Counted from the stretch's first letter, positions 1 through 7,378 are shown. The stretch is 10,848 nucleotides of DNA from Bacillota bacterium (GCA_022717655.1 JAIIAN010000097.1:1-10848); one strand, 5' to 3'. Notes: generated by a model not told the origin, from the letters alone. Translations and numbers: made by a program.

Positions 1-42
1 AAAAAGAAAAAAGAACAAAACCTTATGGTATTTACAAAACAT
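1..42 (-). CDS. Start of a divergent gene of unknown function (cut by left window edge)
   Basis: Only the first 14 codons are visible, reading MFCKYHKVLFFFLF from an ATG at 42-40 to the window edge without a stop. The start is supported by AAGGAG on the minus strand (56-51), 8 bases upstream, and by a sigma-A-like promoter at 110-82 on the same strand. The visible peptide has a short basic part followed by a run of Leu and Phe, which would suit a signal peptide or a first membrane segment, but this is too short to assign a function. It is divergent from the comEA-like gene. A Fur/PerR-like palindrome covers its -10 box, so it may be repressed by a metal- or peroxide-sensing regulator (inference). 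Confidence 0.6.
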   Translation of the reverse strand, partial: MFCKYHKVLFFFLF

Positions 43-73
43 AAGAAAAACTCCTTAATCTGACGTTAAAAGC

Positions 74-88
74 TTATGATTATCATAG
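74..88. promoter_or_regulatory. Palindromic operator candidate, Fur/PerR-like
   Basis: TATGAT-T-ATCATA (75-87) is a perfect 13-bp palindrome. Read as a 7-1-7 site (74-88), it matches the Bacillus PerR box TTATAATNATTATAA at 11 of 14 defined positions and the Fur box TGATAATNATTATCA at 9 of 14. It lies exactly on the -10 box of the leftward promoter, where a bound repressor would block RNA polymerase. The palindrome is seen directly; assignment to the Fur/PerR family is inference. Chance occurrence in AT-rich DNA is possible. Confidence 0.35.
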
Positions 89-110
89 CATTTTTTTTAG
101 ATGAGTGCAA
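82..110 (-). promoter_or_regulatory. Sigma-A-like promoter of the leftward divergent gene
   Basis: On the minus strand, TTGCAC (110-105) is separated by exactly 17 bases from TATGAT (87-82). The expected transcription start is near 75, giving a leader of about 33 bases before the ATG at 42. Spacing and -10 box are close to consensus, and the downstream ribosome binding site and start codon agree in direction. Confidence 0.6.
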
Positions 111-170
111 TGGTAAGCAAAAGTAACCAAAAACTGTAAAAAGTTGTTAAAAAACTTGAAGAATTAGATA

Positions 171-199
171 TTGTATTCTCTCAGAAAATTCGATAAAAT
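171..199 (+). promoter_or_regulatory. Candidate promoter of the comEA-led gene cluster
   Basis: TTGTAT (171-176), a 17-base spacer and TAAAAT (194-199) form the best sigma-A-like pair ahead of the cluster. The -10 is one base from consensus, but the -35 keeps only the TTG. The predicted start near 206 would leave a leader of about 45 bases before the ATG at 251. No stronger pair was found between 111 and 250. Confidence 0.4.
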
Positions 200-250
200 A
201 ATGGATATGCATACGGGGACCTGACGGCGGAAGTTTAAAGGAGCGATGCA

Positions 251-991
251 ATGAAAAAAATAATCAAACAAAAAAATAGATATGGTATAATTGCAGGGGT
301 GTTCATTTGTCTGATTTGTTTTTGCTTTGGATGTGGACAGCAAGAAGAGACGGTATTTCTTGAGCAGAAAGAAGAAAGTGTAGAAGATGTAGAAGAAAAG
401 GACTTGAAAGAAAGTCCGAAAGAAGAAATGACAGAAGAATCTACAGCTGAATCAGATAAATCAGAAGAAGTTCAAACAAAAACCCAGGAAAACAATAGTG
501 CCAGTCGGGGACAGATTTGTGTCTTTGTCTGTGGATTTGTAAAAAATCCAGGTGTCTATTATCTGAATGAAAATGCCAGACTCTATGAAGCAGTAGAATC
601 AGCCGGAGGTTTTTTAGAAGAAGCCGATACCGGATGGCTCAATCAGGCCGAGATTTTGTCAGATGGAGATAAGGTCCGGATTTATTCAAAAGAGGAAACA
701 CAAAAAATGCAGGAAGCAGGAGTCAAAGAAGAAGGCAGTGCAGAAAGCAGTGCGGAAACGAACCAGCAAAATCAGCAGAATCAGACACAAGAGGCAGGAA
801 AGGTAAATTTAAATACTGCATCGGCAGAAGAACTTCAGACAGTACCTGGAATCGGAGCGGCAAAGGCGGCTGCGATTATTGAATACAGGGAAGCCCAGGG
901 GGAGTTTAAAAGCACAGAAGAGATACAAAATGTACCAGGAATCAAGGGGAAAACCTTTGAAAAAATACAGCCTTATATAACGGCAGGATGA
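251..991 (+). CDS. comEA: ComEA-like exported DNA-binding protein with SLBB and helix-hairpin-helix domains
   Basis: Likely the surface DNA receptor of natural transformation, handing double-stranded DNA to the uptake channel ComEC. The 246-residue protein has a basic start, a hydrophobic segment at 11-27 and a cysteine at 28 (FCFGC). That may be an imperfect lipobox, otherwise the segment is a membrane anchor. An acidic Glu-rich linker (about 30-85) leads to an SLBB domain (about 87-146, with VFVCGFVKNPGVY and LSDGDKVRIY). A Gln-rich linker follows, then the ComEA domain (184-246) with VNLNTASAEEL and two hairpin motifs, TVPGIG (197-202) and NVPGIK (227-232). AAAGGAG (237-243) sits 7 bases before the ATG. 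It heads a compact gene run ending in comEC, 22 bp before the response regulator. The family is secure; active competence in this organism is not shown. Confidence 0.9.
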   Translation: MKKIIKQKNRYGIIAGVFICLICFCFGCGQQEETVFLEQKEESVEDVEEKDLKESPKEEMTEESTAESDKSEEVQTKTQENNSASRGQICVFVCGFVKNPGVYYLNENARLYEAVESAGGFLEEADTGWLNQAEILSDGDKVRIYSKEETQKMQEAGVKEEGSAESSAETNQQNQQNQTQEAGKVNLNTASAEELQTVPGIGAAKAAAIIEYREAQGEFKSTEEIQNVPGIKGKTFEKIQPYITAG

Positions 992-1013
992 GAATAAAGC
1001 AAGGAGAGAATCA

Positions 1014-1709
1014 ATGAGTAAAAAAGTATTGGTAGTAGATGATGAAAAACTGATTGTAAAGGGAATCCGTTTCAGCCTGGAACAGGAAGGAATGGAAGTA
1101 GATTGTGCTTATGATGGAGAAGAAGCGTTAAATAAAGCGAAAGAAAATCAGTATGATATGATTCTCCTTGATATCATGCTCCCTAAAATGACCGGTCTTG
1201 AGGTATGCCAGCAGATTCGGGAATTTTCTTCCGTTCCGATTATTATGCTGACAGCAAAGGGAGAAGATATGGACAAGATTTTAGGTCTTGAATATGGTGC
1301 GGATGATTACATTACCAAACCATTTAATATCCTTGAAGTAAAAGCACGTATCAAAGCGATTATGAGAAGGATGCAGAAAGAGAAAAAACAGGAAGAACGC
1401 TCAAATACATTAGAGGCAGGAGATATGCGTTTAGACTGTGAAGGACGCAGAATTTTTATTGCCGGAAAAGAAATTAATCTGACTGCAAAAGAATTTGATG
1501 TGTTAGAACTGCTTGTAAAAAATCCAAACAAAGTTTACAGCAGAGAGAATCTGTTAAATCTTGTATGGGGATATGAATATCCGGGAGATGTGCGTACGGT
1601 GGATGTACATATCCGGAGACTTCGTGAAAAAATTGAGATAACTCCAAGCAATCCAAAATATGTGCATACAAAATGGGGAGTCGGCTATTATTTTCAACTG
1701 ACAAAATAA
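1014..1709 (+). CDS. OmpR/PhoB-family response regulator
   Basis: Cytoplasmic transcription factor of a two-component pair, expected to be phosphorylated by the kinase encoded next to it. The receiver domain (about 3-116) has the acidic pair D9-D10, the phospho-acceptor D53 in LLDIMLPKMTG, T80 in IIMLTAKG and K102 in the TKPF turn. All canonical active-site residues are therefore present. A charged linker (about 118-132) joins it to a winged-helix DNA-binding domain (about 133-229) with LTAKEFDVLELL, the region around VWGYEYPGDVRTVDVHI, and a final WGVGYYF. The length of 231 residues is normal. AAGGAG (1001-1006) is 7 bases before the ATG. Overall it resembles WalR/PhoP-type regulators, but the target genes cannot be told from sequence. 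Confidence 0.95.
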   Translation: MSKKVLVVDDEKLIVKGIRFSLEQEGMEVDCAYDGEEALNKAKENQYDMILLDIMLPKMTGLEVCQQIREFSSVPIIMLTAKGEDMDKILGLEYGADDYITKPFNILEVKARIKAIMRRMQKEKKQEERSNTLEAGDMRLDCEGRRIFIAGKEINLTAKEFDVLELLVKNPNKVYSRENLLNLVWGYEYPGDVRTVDVHIRRLREKIEITPSNPKYVHTKWGVGYYFQLTK

Positions 1710-1730
1710 ATTCTGGCGGGGGCATAAGAC

Positions 1731-3158
1731 GTGAAGAAAAAAATAAAAGTTACTTTTTTTAAGAGTTTAAGATTCCGGATTATGGTGATTTTAGTGATAA
1801 TCGGAATTGTCCCGAGTTTTATTGTAAAAAATGTAGTTGTAAATAGTTATGAGACAAGAGCGGTTTCCATACGAGAGGTAAATTTAAAAAATCAGTGTGA
1901 TATTCTGGGAAATCAGCTGATGAAAGAAAATTATTTAAGAGAACCGGATTCAGATGTGATTGATGGAGAACTTTCGATGCTGTCGGCAATCTATAATGGC
2001 AGAATTTTGATTATCAATAAAGACGCAAAAATCATCAAAGATACCTATGATATTGATGTTGGAAAATATGCACTTTCTGAAGAAGTCATTCAGTGTTTTG
2101 AAGGAAAGAGCACGGCAAATTATGATGATAAAAATGCCTATATAGAGATGACGAGTCCGATTACCAAGATGGATTCTAATACCATCGAAGGTGTGATGTT
2201 AGTCAGCATTTCCACCAGTGAGATTGAGGACAGTATTGATATGCTGGAAAACAGAGGAAATCTTCTGCTTAGCATTATCTGCATTTTAGTATTAGTGTTT
2301 GGATATCTGCTGGCAGGAATTTTAGTAAAGCCGTTCTCAAGAGTCACAAAGGCAATCGAAGATTTGACAGATGGTTATCTGGACGAAGAAATTTCTGTTC
2401 CAGATTATACAGAAACCGAGCTGATTACCAATGCATTTAATAAGATGCTTGCCCGAATGAAAACACTCGATGAATCCCGTCAGGAGTTTGTATCAAACGT
2501 GTCACATGAATTAAAGACTCCGATGACCTCAATTAAGGTACTTGCGGATTCTTTGGTCGGACAGGAAAATGTACCGGTAGAGCTGTATCAGGAATTTATG
2601 CAGGATATCACAGTGGAAATTGACCGTGAAAATAAGATTATTACGGATTTATTATCTTTGGTTAAACTGGATAAAAAAGCCGCAGACTTAAATATTGCTG
2701 AAGTTGACATCAATGAGATGCTTGAGAATATTTTAAAACGCTTAAATCCGATTGCTTCTGTTAAACACGTGGAACTTGTGTTAGAGAGTTTCCGTCCGGT
2801 TGTGGCAGAAATCGATGAAGTGAAATTAAGTCTGGCATTTTCTAATTTAATTGAAAATGGAATCAAATATAATGTAGAAAATGGATATGTGCATGTCAAA
2901 CTTGATGCAGACCACAAATATTTCTTTGTAACAGTGACGGATTCAGGAATCGGTATTCCAGAGGAAAGTATTGATAAGATTTTTGAACGTTTCTATCGAG
3001 TGGATAAATCACATTCCAGAGAAATTGGTGGAACGGGACTTGGACTTGCCATTACAAGAAGTGCAATTGTGATGCATAGAGGTGCAATCAAAGTAAAAAG
3101 TGAAGAACATAAGGGAACAACGTTTTCGGTACGAATTCCGTTGACGTACATCGCATAA
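1731..3158 (+). CDS. Membrane sensor histidine kinase (HAMP, HisKA, HATPase_c)
   Basis: Partner kinase of the preceding regulator. The 475-residue protein has a membrane segment at about 17-37, an extracellular sensor of about 140 residues, a second membrane segment at about 178-199, and a HAMP linker (about 199-250). The dimerisation domain carries the phospho-acceptor H259 in VSNVSHELKTPMTSI. The ATPase domain shows N376 (NLIENGIKYN), the G1 motif D404-S-G-I-G408, the FERFYRVD box (418-425) and GGTGLGL (433-439). The sensor (about residues 40-177, with GRILIINKDAKII and EGVMLVSIS) looks Cache/PAS-like, as in WalK or PhoR kinases; this is inference. The start is GTG, since no ATG gives an intact N-terminus; GGGGG (1718-1722) lies 8 bases upstream. 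The signal sensed is unknown. Confidence 0.94.
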   Translation: MKKKIKVTFFKSLRFRIMVILVIIGIVPSFIVKNVVVNSYETRAVSIREVNLKNQCDILGNQLMKENYLREPDSDVIDGELSMLSAIYNGRILIINKDAKIIKDTYDIDVGKYALSEEVIQCFEGKSTANYDDKNAYIEMTSPITKMDSNTIEGVMLVSISTSEIEDSIDMLENRGNLLLSIICILVLVFGYLLAGILVKPFSRVTKAIEDLTDGYLDEEISVPDYTETELITNAFNKMLARMKTLDESRQEFVSNVSHELKTPMTSIKVLADSLVGQENVPVELYQEFMQDITVEIDRENKIITDLLSLVKLDKKAADLNIAEVDINEMLENILKRLNPIASVKHVELVLESFRPVVAEIDEVKLSLAFSNLIENGIKYNVENGYVHVKLDADHKYFFVTVTDSGIGIPEESIDKIFERFYRVDKSHSREIGGTGLGLAITRSAIVMHRGAIKVKSEEHKGTTFSVRIPLTYIA

Positions 3159-3170
3159 GGAGGCAGAAGC

Positions 3171-4103
3171 ATGAAGAAAATGCGGATAGCAGGACTCTTT
3201 TTTCTAATAATCTGTATGCTGACTGCTTGTGGCACAAAGAAAACAGAAGAAAAAACAGAGTACAAGATGTATTATCTTTCCGCAACAGAAACTTCTCTTG
3301 AAGAAGAAACGTATACACCGACACAGACAAAAACAAAAGATATCGTAGAGGAAATCTGTGAAAAGCTGACGGAAACCGATTCAGGTAATGACCATGTCCG
3401 TCTGCTTCCCAAAAAAGTAGAGATTCTTGACTGTGAGTATAAAAATGGAACGGTTTGTATTGATTTCAATAAGGAATATAAAAAGATGAAAAATACCAGA
3501 GAGATTCTGGTACGGGCAGGAATCGTAAAAGTATTTACCCAGCTGAGTTCCGTTTCCGGTGTCACGTTTGAAGTAGAGGGTGAGCCCCTTTTAGATTCGA
3601 ATGGAGAAGAAGTGGGAACACTAGGGAAAGATTCCTTTATTGAAAATGAAGGAAGAAATATTAATACTTATCTGTATACTGAACAGACCTTGTATTTTGC
3701 CAATAAAACTGGAGATAAACTAATCAAACAGCAGGTAAGCCGTCACTACAGCAGTAATGTTCCGCTTGAAAAAGCAATTGTGGAATGGCTGATTAAAGGT
3801 CCGACAAATTCTGATGCACAGGCAACGATTTCGCCATCTACAAAGATTCTGGGTGTTTCAATCGTAGAAGGAGTCTGCTACGTCAATCTGGACAAAACAT
3901 TCTTAAGTGACCCGATGAATATACAGGAAAAACTTCCGATTTATTCGATTGTCAATTCTTTGATGGATGCCTGCAAAATTCATGGGGTGCAGATATCGGT
4001 GGAAGGTGAGACAAAAGTAACATTTCGTGAAAGCATGAGTCTGGATAAATTATATAAATCAGATTACAGCTTGGTAGAAAATGAGGAGGCTGTGGATGAG
4101 TAG
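3171..4103 (+). CDS. Lipoprotein with two GerMN (sporulation/spore germination) domains
   Basis: Predicted exported lipoprotein of 310 residues. The signal peptide ends in a canonical lipobox, LTAC, with lipid-modified C20. Two GerMN-type domains follow. One spans about 40-155, with VRLLPKKVEILDC, NGTVCIDFNKEY and the VRAGIVKVFTQL helix. The other spans about 165-295, with LYFANKTGDKL, EKAIVEWLIKGP, VCYVNLDKTF and the IVNSLMDAC helix. GerMN domains occur in the germination protein GerM and the actinobacterial lipoprotein LpqB; the biochemical role is largely unknown. A perfect AAGGAGG (3157-3163) overlaps the kinase stop codon, 7 bases before the ATG, so translation is probably coupled. Its position directly after a sensor kinase parallels lpqB after mtrB, which suggests a kinase accessory role. 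The domain call is firm; the role is inference. Confidence 0.85.
   Translation: MKKMRIAGLFFLIICMLTACGTKKTEEKTEYKMYYLSATETSLEEETYTPTQTKTKDIVEEICEKLTETDSGNDHVRLLPKKVEILDCEYKNGTVCIDFNKEYKKMKNTREILVRAGIVKVFTQLSSVSGVTFEVEGEPLLDSNGEEVGTLGKDSFIENEGRNINTYLYTEQTLYFANKTGDKLIKQQVSRHYSSNVPLEKAIVEWLIKGPTNSDAQATISPSTKILGVSIVEGVCYVNLDKTFLSDPMNIQEKLPIYSIVNSLMDACKIHGVQISVEGETKVTFRESMSLDKLYKSDYSLVENEEAVDE
4084..4089 (+). promoter_or_regulatory. Ribosome binding site that fixes the comEC start
   Basis: AGGAGG lies 6 bases before the ATG at 4096, inside the last codons of the GerMN gene. An in-frame ATG at 4081 would lengthen ComEC by five residues (MRRLW) but has no purine-rich site upstream, and the ribosome binding site would lie inside its own coding sequence. 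The 4096 start is therefore preferred, giving an 8-bp overlap with the GerMN stop codon. Confidence 0.75.
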
Positions 4104-6264
4104 ACGGCCGTTATGCATGATAGGATGCCTGGCTGTGCTGATTTTATGGCTTTTTAATCTGATGGGAGTTTCCATTTTTCGTGAAACTCCCTTGGATTTA
4201 TCAGTTTGTGAAACTCCGGTTACCATACAGGCAATCCTATATAAGCAGGAAACAAATTCTTTTTATACAAGTCTTTATCTAAAAAAAACAAATCTAATTC
4301 AAAATTCTAAAAAACAATCCATTGATGATGTAAAAGCAACAATTAAAACAGAATATCTAAAACAACTCCCTTCAGATGGTGACAGACTTTTGATACAGGG
4401 AATGTTAAAACAGATTCCAACACCTGGAAATCCAGGACAGTTTGATGAACAAAAGTATTATTATGCGCGAAAAATAAAATGGTATCTGGAAGCAGAACAG
4501 GTCATAATCCAAAAGGCAGAGGCAGATAAGGGGATAAGCTTCAGAAGCCGGTTAAAAGAATTACTGAAAACAAAGATAAAACAGATTACCACGAAAAAAA
4601 CAAGCGGTCTTTTGATGGCGATTCTGCTTGGAGAAAAGTCAGAAGTAGAAAGAGAAACCTTACTGCGGATGCAGTTAAGTGCCATGTCGCACTGTATTGT
4701 AGTCTCGGGGACTCATCTTTCGATTTTAGGCTGGGGATTGTTTCGTCTGCTTAGAAAAGCAAGAATTCCGCTTTGGATGGCGGGCATAGCCAGTATTTTT
4801 CTGATGATACAGTATGGAATTTTTACAGGAAATGGAGCATCTGCAATGCGTGCCGTGATTATGTTTGCAATGGCAGTAGGCGCAGTAATTGTTGGAAGAA
4901 CGTATGACCTGTATTCTGCGCTGGCACTTTCTGTGTTACTGCTTTTATTAGATAATCCTAACTGGCTGACAGACAGTGGTTTTTTACTCTCTTTTGGTGC
5001 AGTTGCTGGTCTAAGTATTTTTTATCCGCAGTTAAAAAGTAAGAAAGAAAAGAAACTTGAAAATACATTTGCGGGGAGTATAGCGGTTTTGCTTGTCACT
5101 CTGCCTATTCAAATGAATTCGTTTTATGAAATTCCGCTCTTTGGAGTCTTTGTCAATCTCTTTGTTCTGCCTACAATCGGAATTGTCTTGATAAGCGGGC
5201 TGGCAGGGGGTGCATGTGCCTTTTTTTCTCTCTTACTTGGAAAGGTTCTGGCGTTTCCGGCAGTTCTTATTTTAACTTTCTATTTAAAAATCGGGGAAGT
5301 TATACAAAGTGTTCCACAGGCAGCTTATATTACAGGAAGCATTTCTCTTCAAAGGGCAGTATTTTATTATGGATTACTGGCGCTTTGGTATTTCTTAAAA
5401 AAGAAATTTGAAAAAGTTCCAAGAGCAGGACTGATTCTGGCAGTTTTGATTTTGCTTTTTCCGCTTCCAAAAACTCAGACAAAGATTACATTTTTAGATG
5501 TGGGACAGGGAGATTGTGCTGTGATTCAGCAGAAAAAAGAAGTCTATGTGATAGACGGAGGAAGCAGTGACGTGTCAAAAGTGGGAACGTATCGAATTTT
5601 ATCGTTTTTAAAATATCATGGAATCCGAAGCATAGATGGGATTTTTTTATCTCATTCGGATGATGACCATATCAATGGAATCGAAGAACTGCTTGAGTCT
5701 GTAGCAAAAAAAGAAACCAGTTTGAAGATTAAAACGGTTTATCTTTCAAAAAATACAGAAAAAGAAGAGAAATTAGCGAAACTTGCACAACTTGCAAAGC
5801 AGGCAGGCTGTGAGGTCCGCTACATAAAAAAAGGAGCACAGTTAAAACAAAAAGCATTTCAGATAGAATGTCTTTCTCCCAAAAATGAAATGGGAGACAG
5901 CAATGAAAATTCTCAGGTTCTGCTTTTTCAGACTGCCGGTTTAAGTGTATTATTTACAGGGGACATGGAACAAAAGGGAGAAGAGGCAGTGACAGTACTG
6001 TTAAAGGAGAGGCAGGAACATATTGATATTTTAAAAGTACCGCATCATGGCTCGAAAAATTCGGCAAAAGAGGCATTTTTAGAGGCGGTAAATGCGCAGG
6101 TTGGAATTATTTCCTGCGGAGAAGAGAATTCTTATGGTCATCCTCATAAAGAATTATTAGAACGGCTTGAAAAAAATCAGATGAGCTGGTATGTGACAAC
6201 AGAAAGGGGAGCGATTACCGTGACAGCAGGAAAAAGAAACAAACTTTCTTTCTATAAAAAATGA
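4096..6264 (+). CDS. comEC: ComEC/Rec2-family DNA-uptake channel with metallo-beta-lactamase-like domain
   Basis: Multi-pass membrane channel that carries single-stranded transforming DNA into the cytoplasm. With the 4096 start it has 722 residues, near the usual 700-800. A first membrane segment (about 8-25) precedes an OB-like soluble domain (about 30-145, ending in PTPGNPGQFDEQKYYYARKI). The polytopic competence domain follows (about 165-445), with MSHCIVVSGTHLSILGW at 197-213. The C-terminal metallo-beta-lactamase-like domain (about 460-715) has FLDVGQGDC (466-474), SHSDDDHINGI with H520, D524 and H525, FTGDM (620-624), VPHHGSKNS (648-656) and YGHPHKE. The metal-site motifs look intact, so a nuclease role is plausible. 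It closes the run of five close-packed genes begun by comEA. No pilus or comFA genes are visible, so competence itself is unproven. Confidence 0.93.
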   Translation: MSRRPLCMIGCLAVLILWLFNLMGVSIFRETPLDLSVCETPVTIQAILYKQETNSFYTSLYLKKTNLIQNSKKQSIDDVKATIKTEYLKQLPSDGDRLLIQGMLKQIPTPGNPGQFDEQKYYYARKIKWYLEAEQVIIQKAEADKGISFRSRLKELLKTKIKQITTKKTSGLLMAILLGEKSEVERETLLRMQLSAMSHCIVVSGTHLSILGWGLFRLLRKARIPLWMAGIASIFLMIQYGIFTGNGASAMRAVIMFAMAVGAVIVGRTYDLYSALALSVLLLLLDNPNWLTDSGFLLSFGAVAGLSIFYPQLKSKKEKKLENTFAGSIAVLLVTLPIQMNSFYEIPLFGVFVNLFVLPTIGIVLISGLAGGACAFFSLLLGKVLAFPAVLILTFYLKIGEVIQSVPQAAYITGSISLQRAVFYYGLLALWYFLKKKFEKVPRAGLILAVLILLFPLPKTQTKITFLDVGQGDCAVIQQKKEVYVIDGGSSDVSKVGTYRILSFLKYHGIRSIDGIFLSHSDDDHINGIEELLESVAKKETSLKIKTVYLSKNTEKEEKLAKLAQLAKQAGCEVRYIKKGAQLKQKAFQIECLSPKNEMGDSNENSQVLLFQTAGLSVLFTGDMEQKGEEAVTVLLKERQEHIDILKVPHHGSKNSAKEAFLEAVNAQVGIISCGEENSYGHPHKELLERLEKNQMSWYVTTERGAITVTAGKRNKLSFYKK

Positions 6265-6279
6265 AGTGTGATAGAATAG

Positions 6280-6305
6280 ATGAAAAGAATGTATGAAAAG
6301 AATGT
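6280..6305 (+). repeat. Tandem 13-bp duplication in the comEC-holA gap
   Basis: ATGAAAAGAATGT occurs twice head to tail (6280-6292 and 6293-6305), perfectly. It lies 16 bp after the comEC stop. The second copy supplies an ATG in frame with holA, which would add 30 residues, but no ribosome binding site precedes it. Confidence 0.7.
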
Positions 6306-6315
6306 ATTTGTGGAG

Positions 6316-6340
6316 TCTTTCTGATACTTGTACAGAAAGA
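6316..6340. other. Short hairpin between comEC and holA, not a classical terminator
   Basis: TCTTTCTG (6316-6323) and CAGAAAGA (6333-6340) form a perfect 8-bp stem with a 9-base loop. The stem is AT-rich and no T-tract follows on either strand, so a rho-independent terminator is unlikely. It may act as a processing or stabilising structure between comEC and holA, or be chance. Confidence 0.35.
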
Positions 6341-6382
6341 TTCCGAGCATACAGAAGAAAGAAACAGAGGAATAATAGTATT

Positions 6383-7360
6383 ATGAAAAGTTTGCAGGAA
6401 GATATCAGGCAGAAGGAGTTTAAAAACGTCTATCTTTTTTATGGAGAAGAAGCGTATTTAAAACAGGTATATAAAAAAAGAATGAAAGAAGCACTGCTTC
6501 CCGATGAAGATGAGATGAATTTTACCTTTTTTGAGGGAAAAAAGACAGACCCGCAGGAAGTAATTCAAATGGCACAGACGATGCCTTTTTTTGCAGAAAG
6601 ACGAGTGATTTTTCTGGAAAATACCGGATTTTTTAAAGGGCAGTGTGAAAGTCTCCCAGAGTATCTGTCACAGCTTCCAGACTATCTGTGTATGATATTT
6701 ATAGAGGAAGAAGTAGATAAACGAAGCCGGATGTATAAGGCAGTAAAAAAATCCGGAAGGATTGTTGAATTTGCAAAACAGGATTCGGATATGCTGATTC
6801 GATGGGTGGTTGGGATTCTAAAGAAAGAACAAAAGAAGATTACGAGAAACGATATGGAACTGTTTTTAACAAAAACCGGCACGGATATGGGAAATATTGA
6901 AAAAGAACTGGAAAAACTGCTCTGTTATACCTTAGGGCGGGATGTGATTACAAGAGCGGATATTGAAGCAGTCTGTACCTCACAGATTTCCAATCACATT
7001 TTTGATATGCTTCGTGCGGTGACAGAGAAAAAACAGCAGAGGGCATTGGATTTATATTACGATTTGTTAGCATTAAAAGAACCGCCGATGCGTATTTTAT
7101 ACCTGCTGGCAAGACAGTTTAATCAAATGCTTCAGGTAAAAGAACTCGAAAAAGAAGGATATGACCAGAGTGCCATTTCAAAACGTGTGGGCGTTCAGCC
7201 ATTTGTTGTAAAAAATTATCAGAGAATTTTAGGACGGTATTCCTTAGAACAGTTAAAATCAGCAGTGGAAAAATGCACCCAGACGGAAGAACAGGTCAAA
7301 ACAGGATATTTAAATGATGCCTTAAGTGTGGAACTGCTTTTAGTTGAATTCAGCAGTTAA
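6383..7360 (+). CDS. holA: DNA polymerase III delta subunit (clamp loader)
   Basis: Delta subunit of the replicative clamp loader, which opens the beta sliding clamp and helps place it on primed DNA. The chosen ATG gives 325 residues, close to the roughly 340 of known HolA proteins, and begins MKSLQEDIRQKEFKNVYLFYGEE, the typical N-terminus. The AAA-like domain has VYLFYGEEAYL (about 16-26) and lacks a Walker A site, as expected for delta. The clamp-contacting region around MPFFAERRVIFLEN follows, then TGTDMGNIEKELEKLL. A C-terminal collar domain carries LLARQFNQMLQVKELEKEG and the VVKNYQRILGRYS region. AGAGGA (6366-6371) lies 11 bases before the start. An in-frame ATG at 6293 is rejected for lack of a ribosome binding site and an atypical basic extension. 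Downstream is the dapA riboswitch rather than rpsT, a frequent neighbour elsewhere. Confidence 0.9.
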   Translation: MKSLQEDIRQKEFKNVYLFYGEEAYLKQVYKKRMKEALLPDEDEMNFTFFEGKKTDPQEVIQMAQTMPFFAERRVIFLENTGFFKGQCESLPEYLSQLPDYLCMIFIEEEVDKRSRMYKAVKKSGRIVEFAKQDSDMLIRWVVGILKKEQKKITRNDMELFLTKTGTDMGNIEKELEKLLCYTLGRDVITRADIEAVCTSQISNHIFDMLRAVTEKKQQRALDLYYDLLALKEPPMRILYLLARQFNQMLQVKELEKEGYDQSAISKRVGVQPFVVKNYQRILGRYSLEQLKSAVEKCTQTEEQVKTGYLNDALSVELLLVEFSS

Positions 7361-7378
7361 AATACTCACTAAGAGGTC

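Noticed and set aside
142..156. AAGTT/AACTT inverted repeat upstream of the comEA promoter as an operator
   Set aside because: Arms of five bases in an A-rich stretch are too weak to support a binding-site claim.
1307..3565. Several minus-strand open frames of 69-109 codons opposite the regulator, kinase and GerMN genes
   Set aside because: They are antisense shadows of well-identified genes, with Ser/Phe/Ile-rich compositions typical of reversed AT-rich coding sequence and no domain match.
4081..4095. ATG at 4081 as the comEC start
   Set aside because: No ribosome binding site precedes it. AGGAGG at 4084-4089 is placed correctly for the ATG at 4096.
5214..5411. 65-codon plus-strand open frame inside comEC
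   Set aside because: It lies in another frame of the conserved membrane part of ComEC and lacks its own ribosome binding site.
6308..6336. TTGTGG-17-TACAGA as a holA promoter
   Set aside because: The -10 matches consensus poorly (about 3 of 6), so it is no better than chance in AT-rich DNA.
6293..6382. In-frame 30-residue N-terminal extension of holA
   Set aside because: It starts inside a tandem repeat, lacks a ribosome binding site, and is basic and unlike HolA N-termini. The ATG at 6383 gives the typical start.
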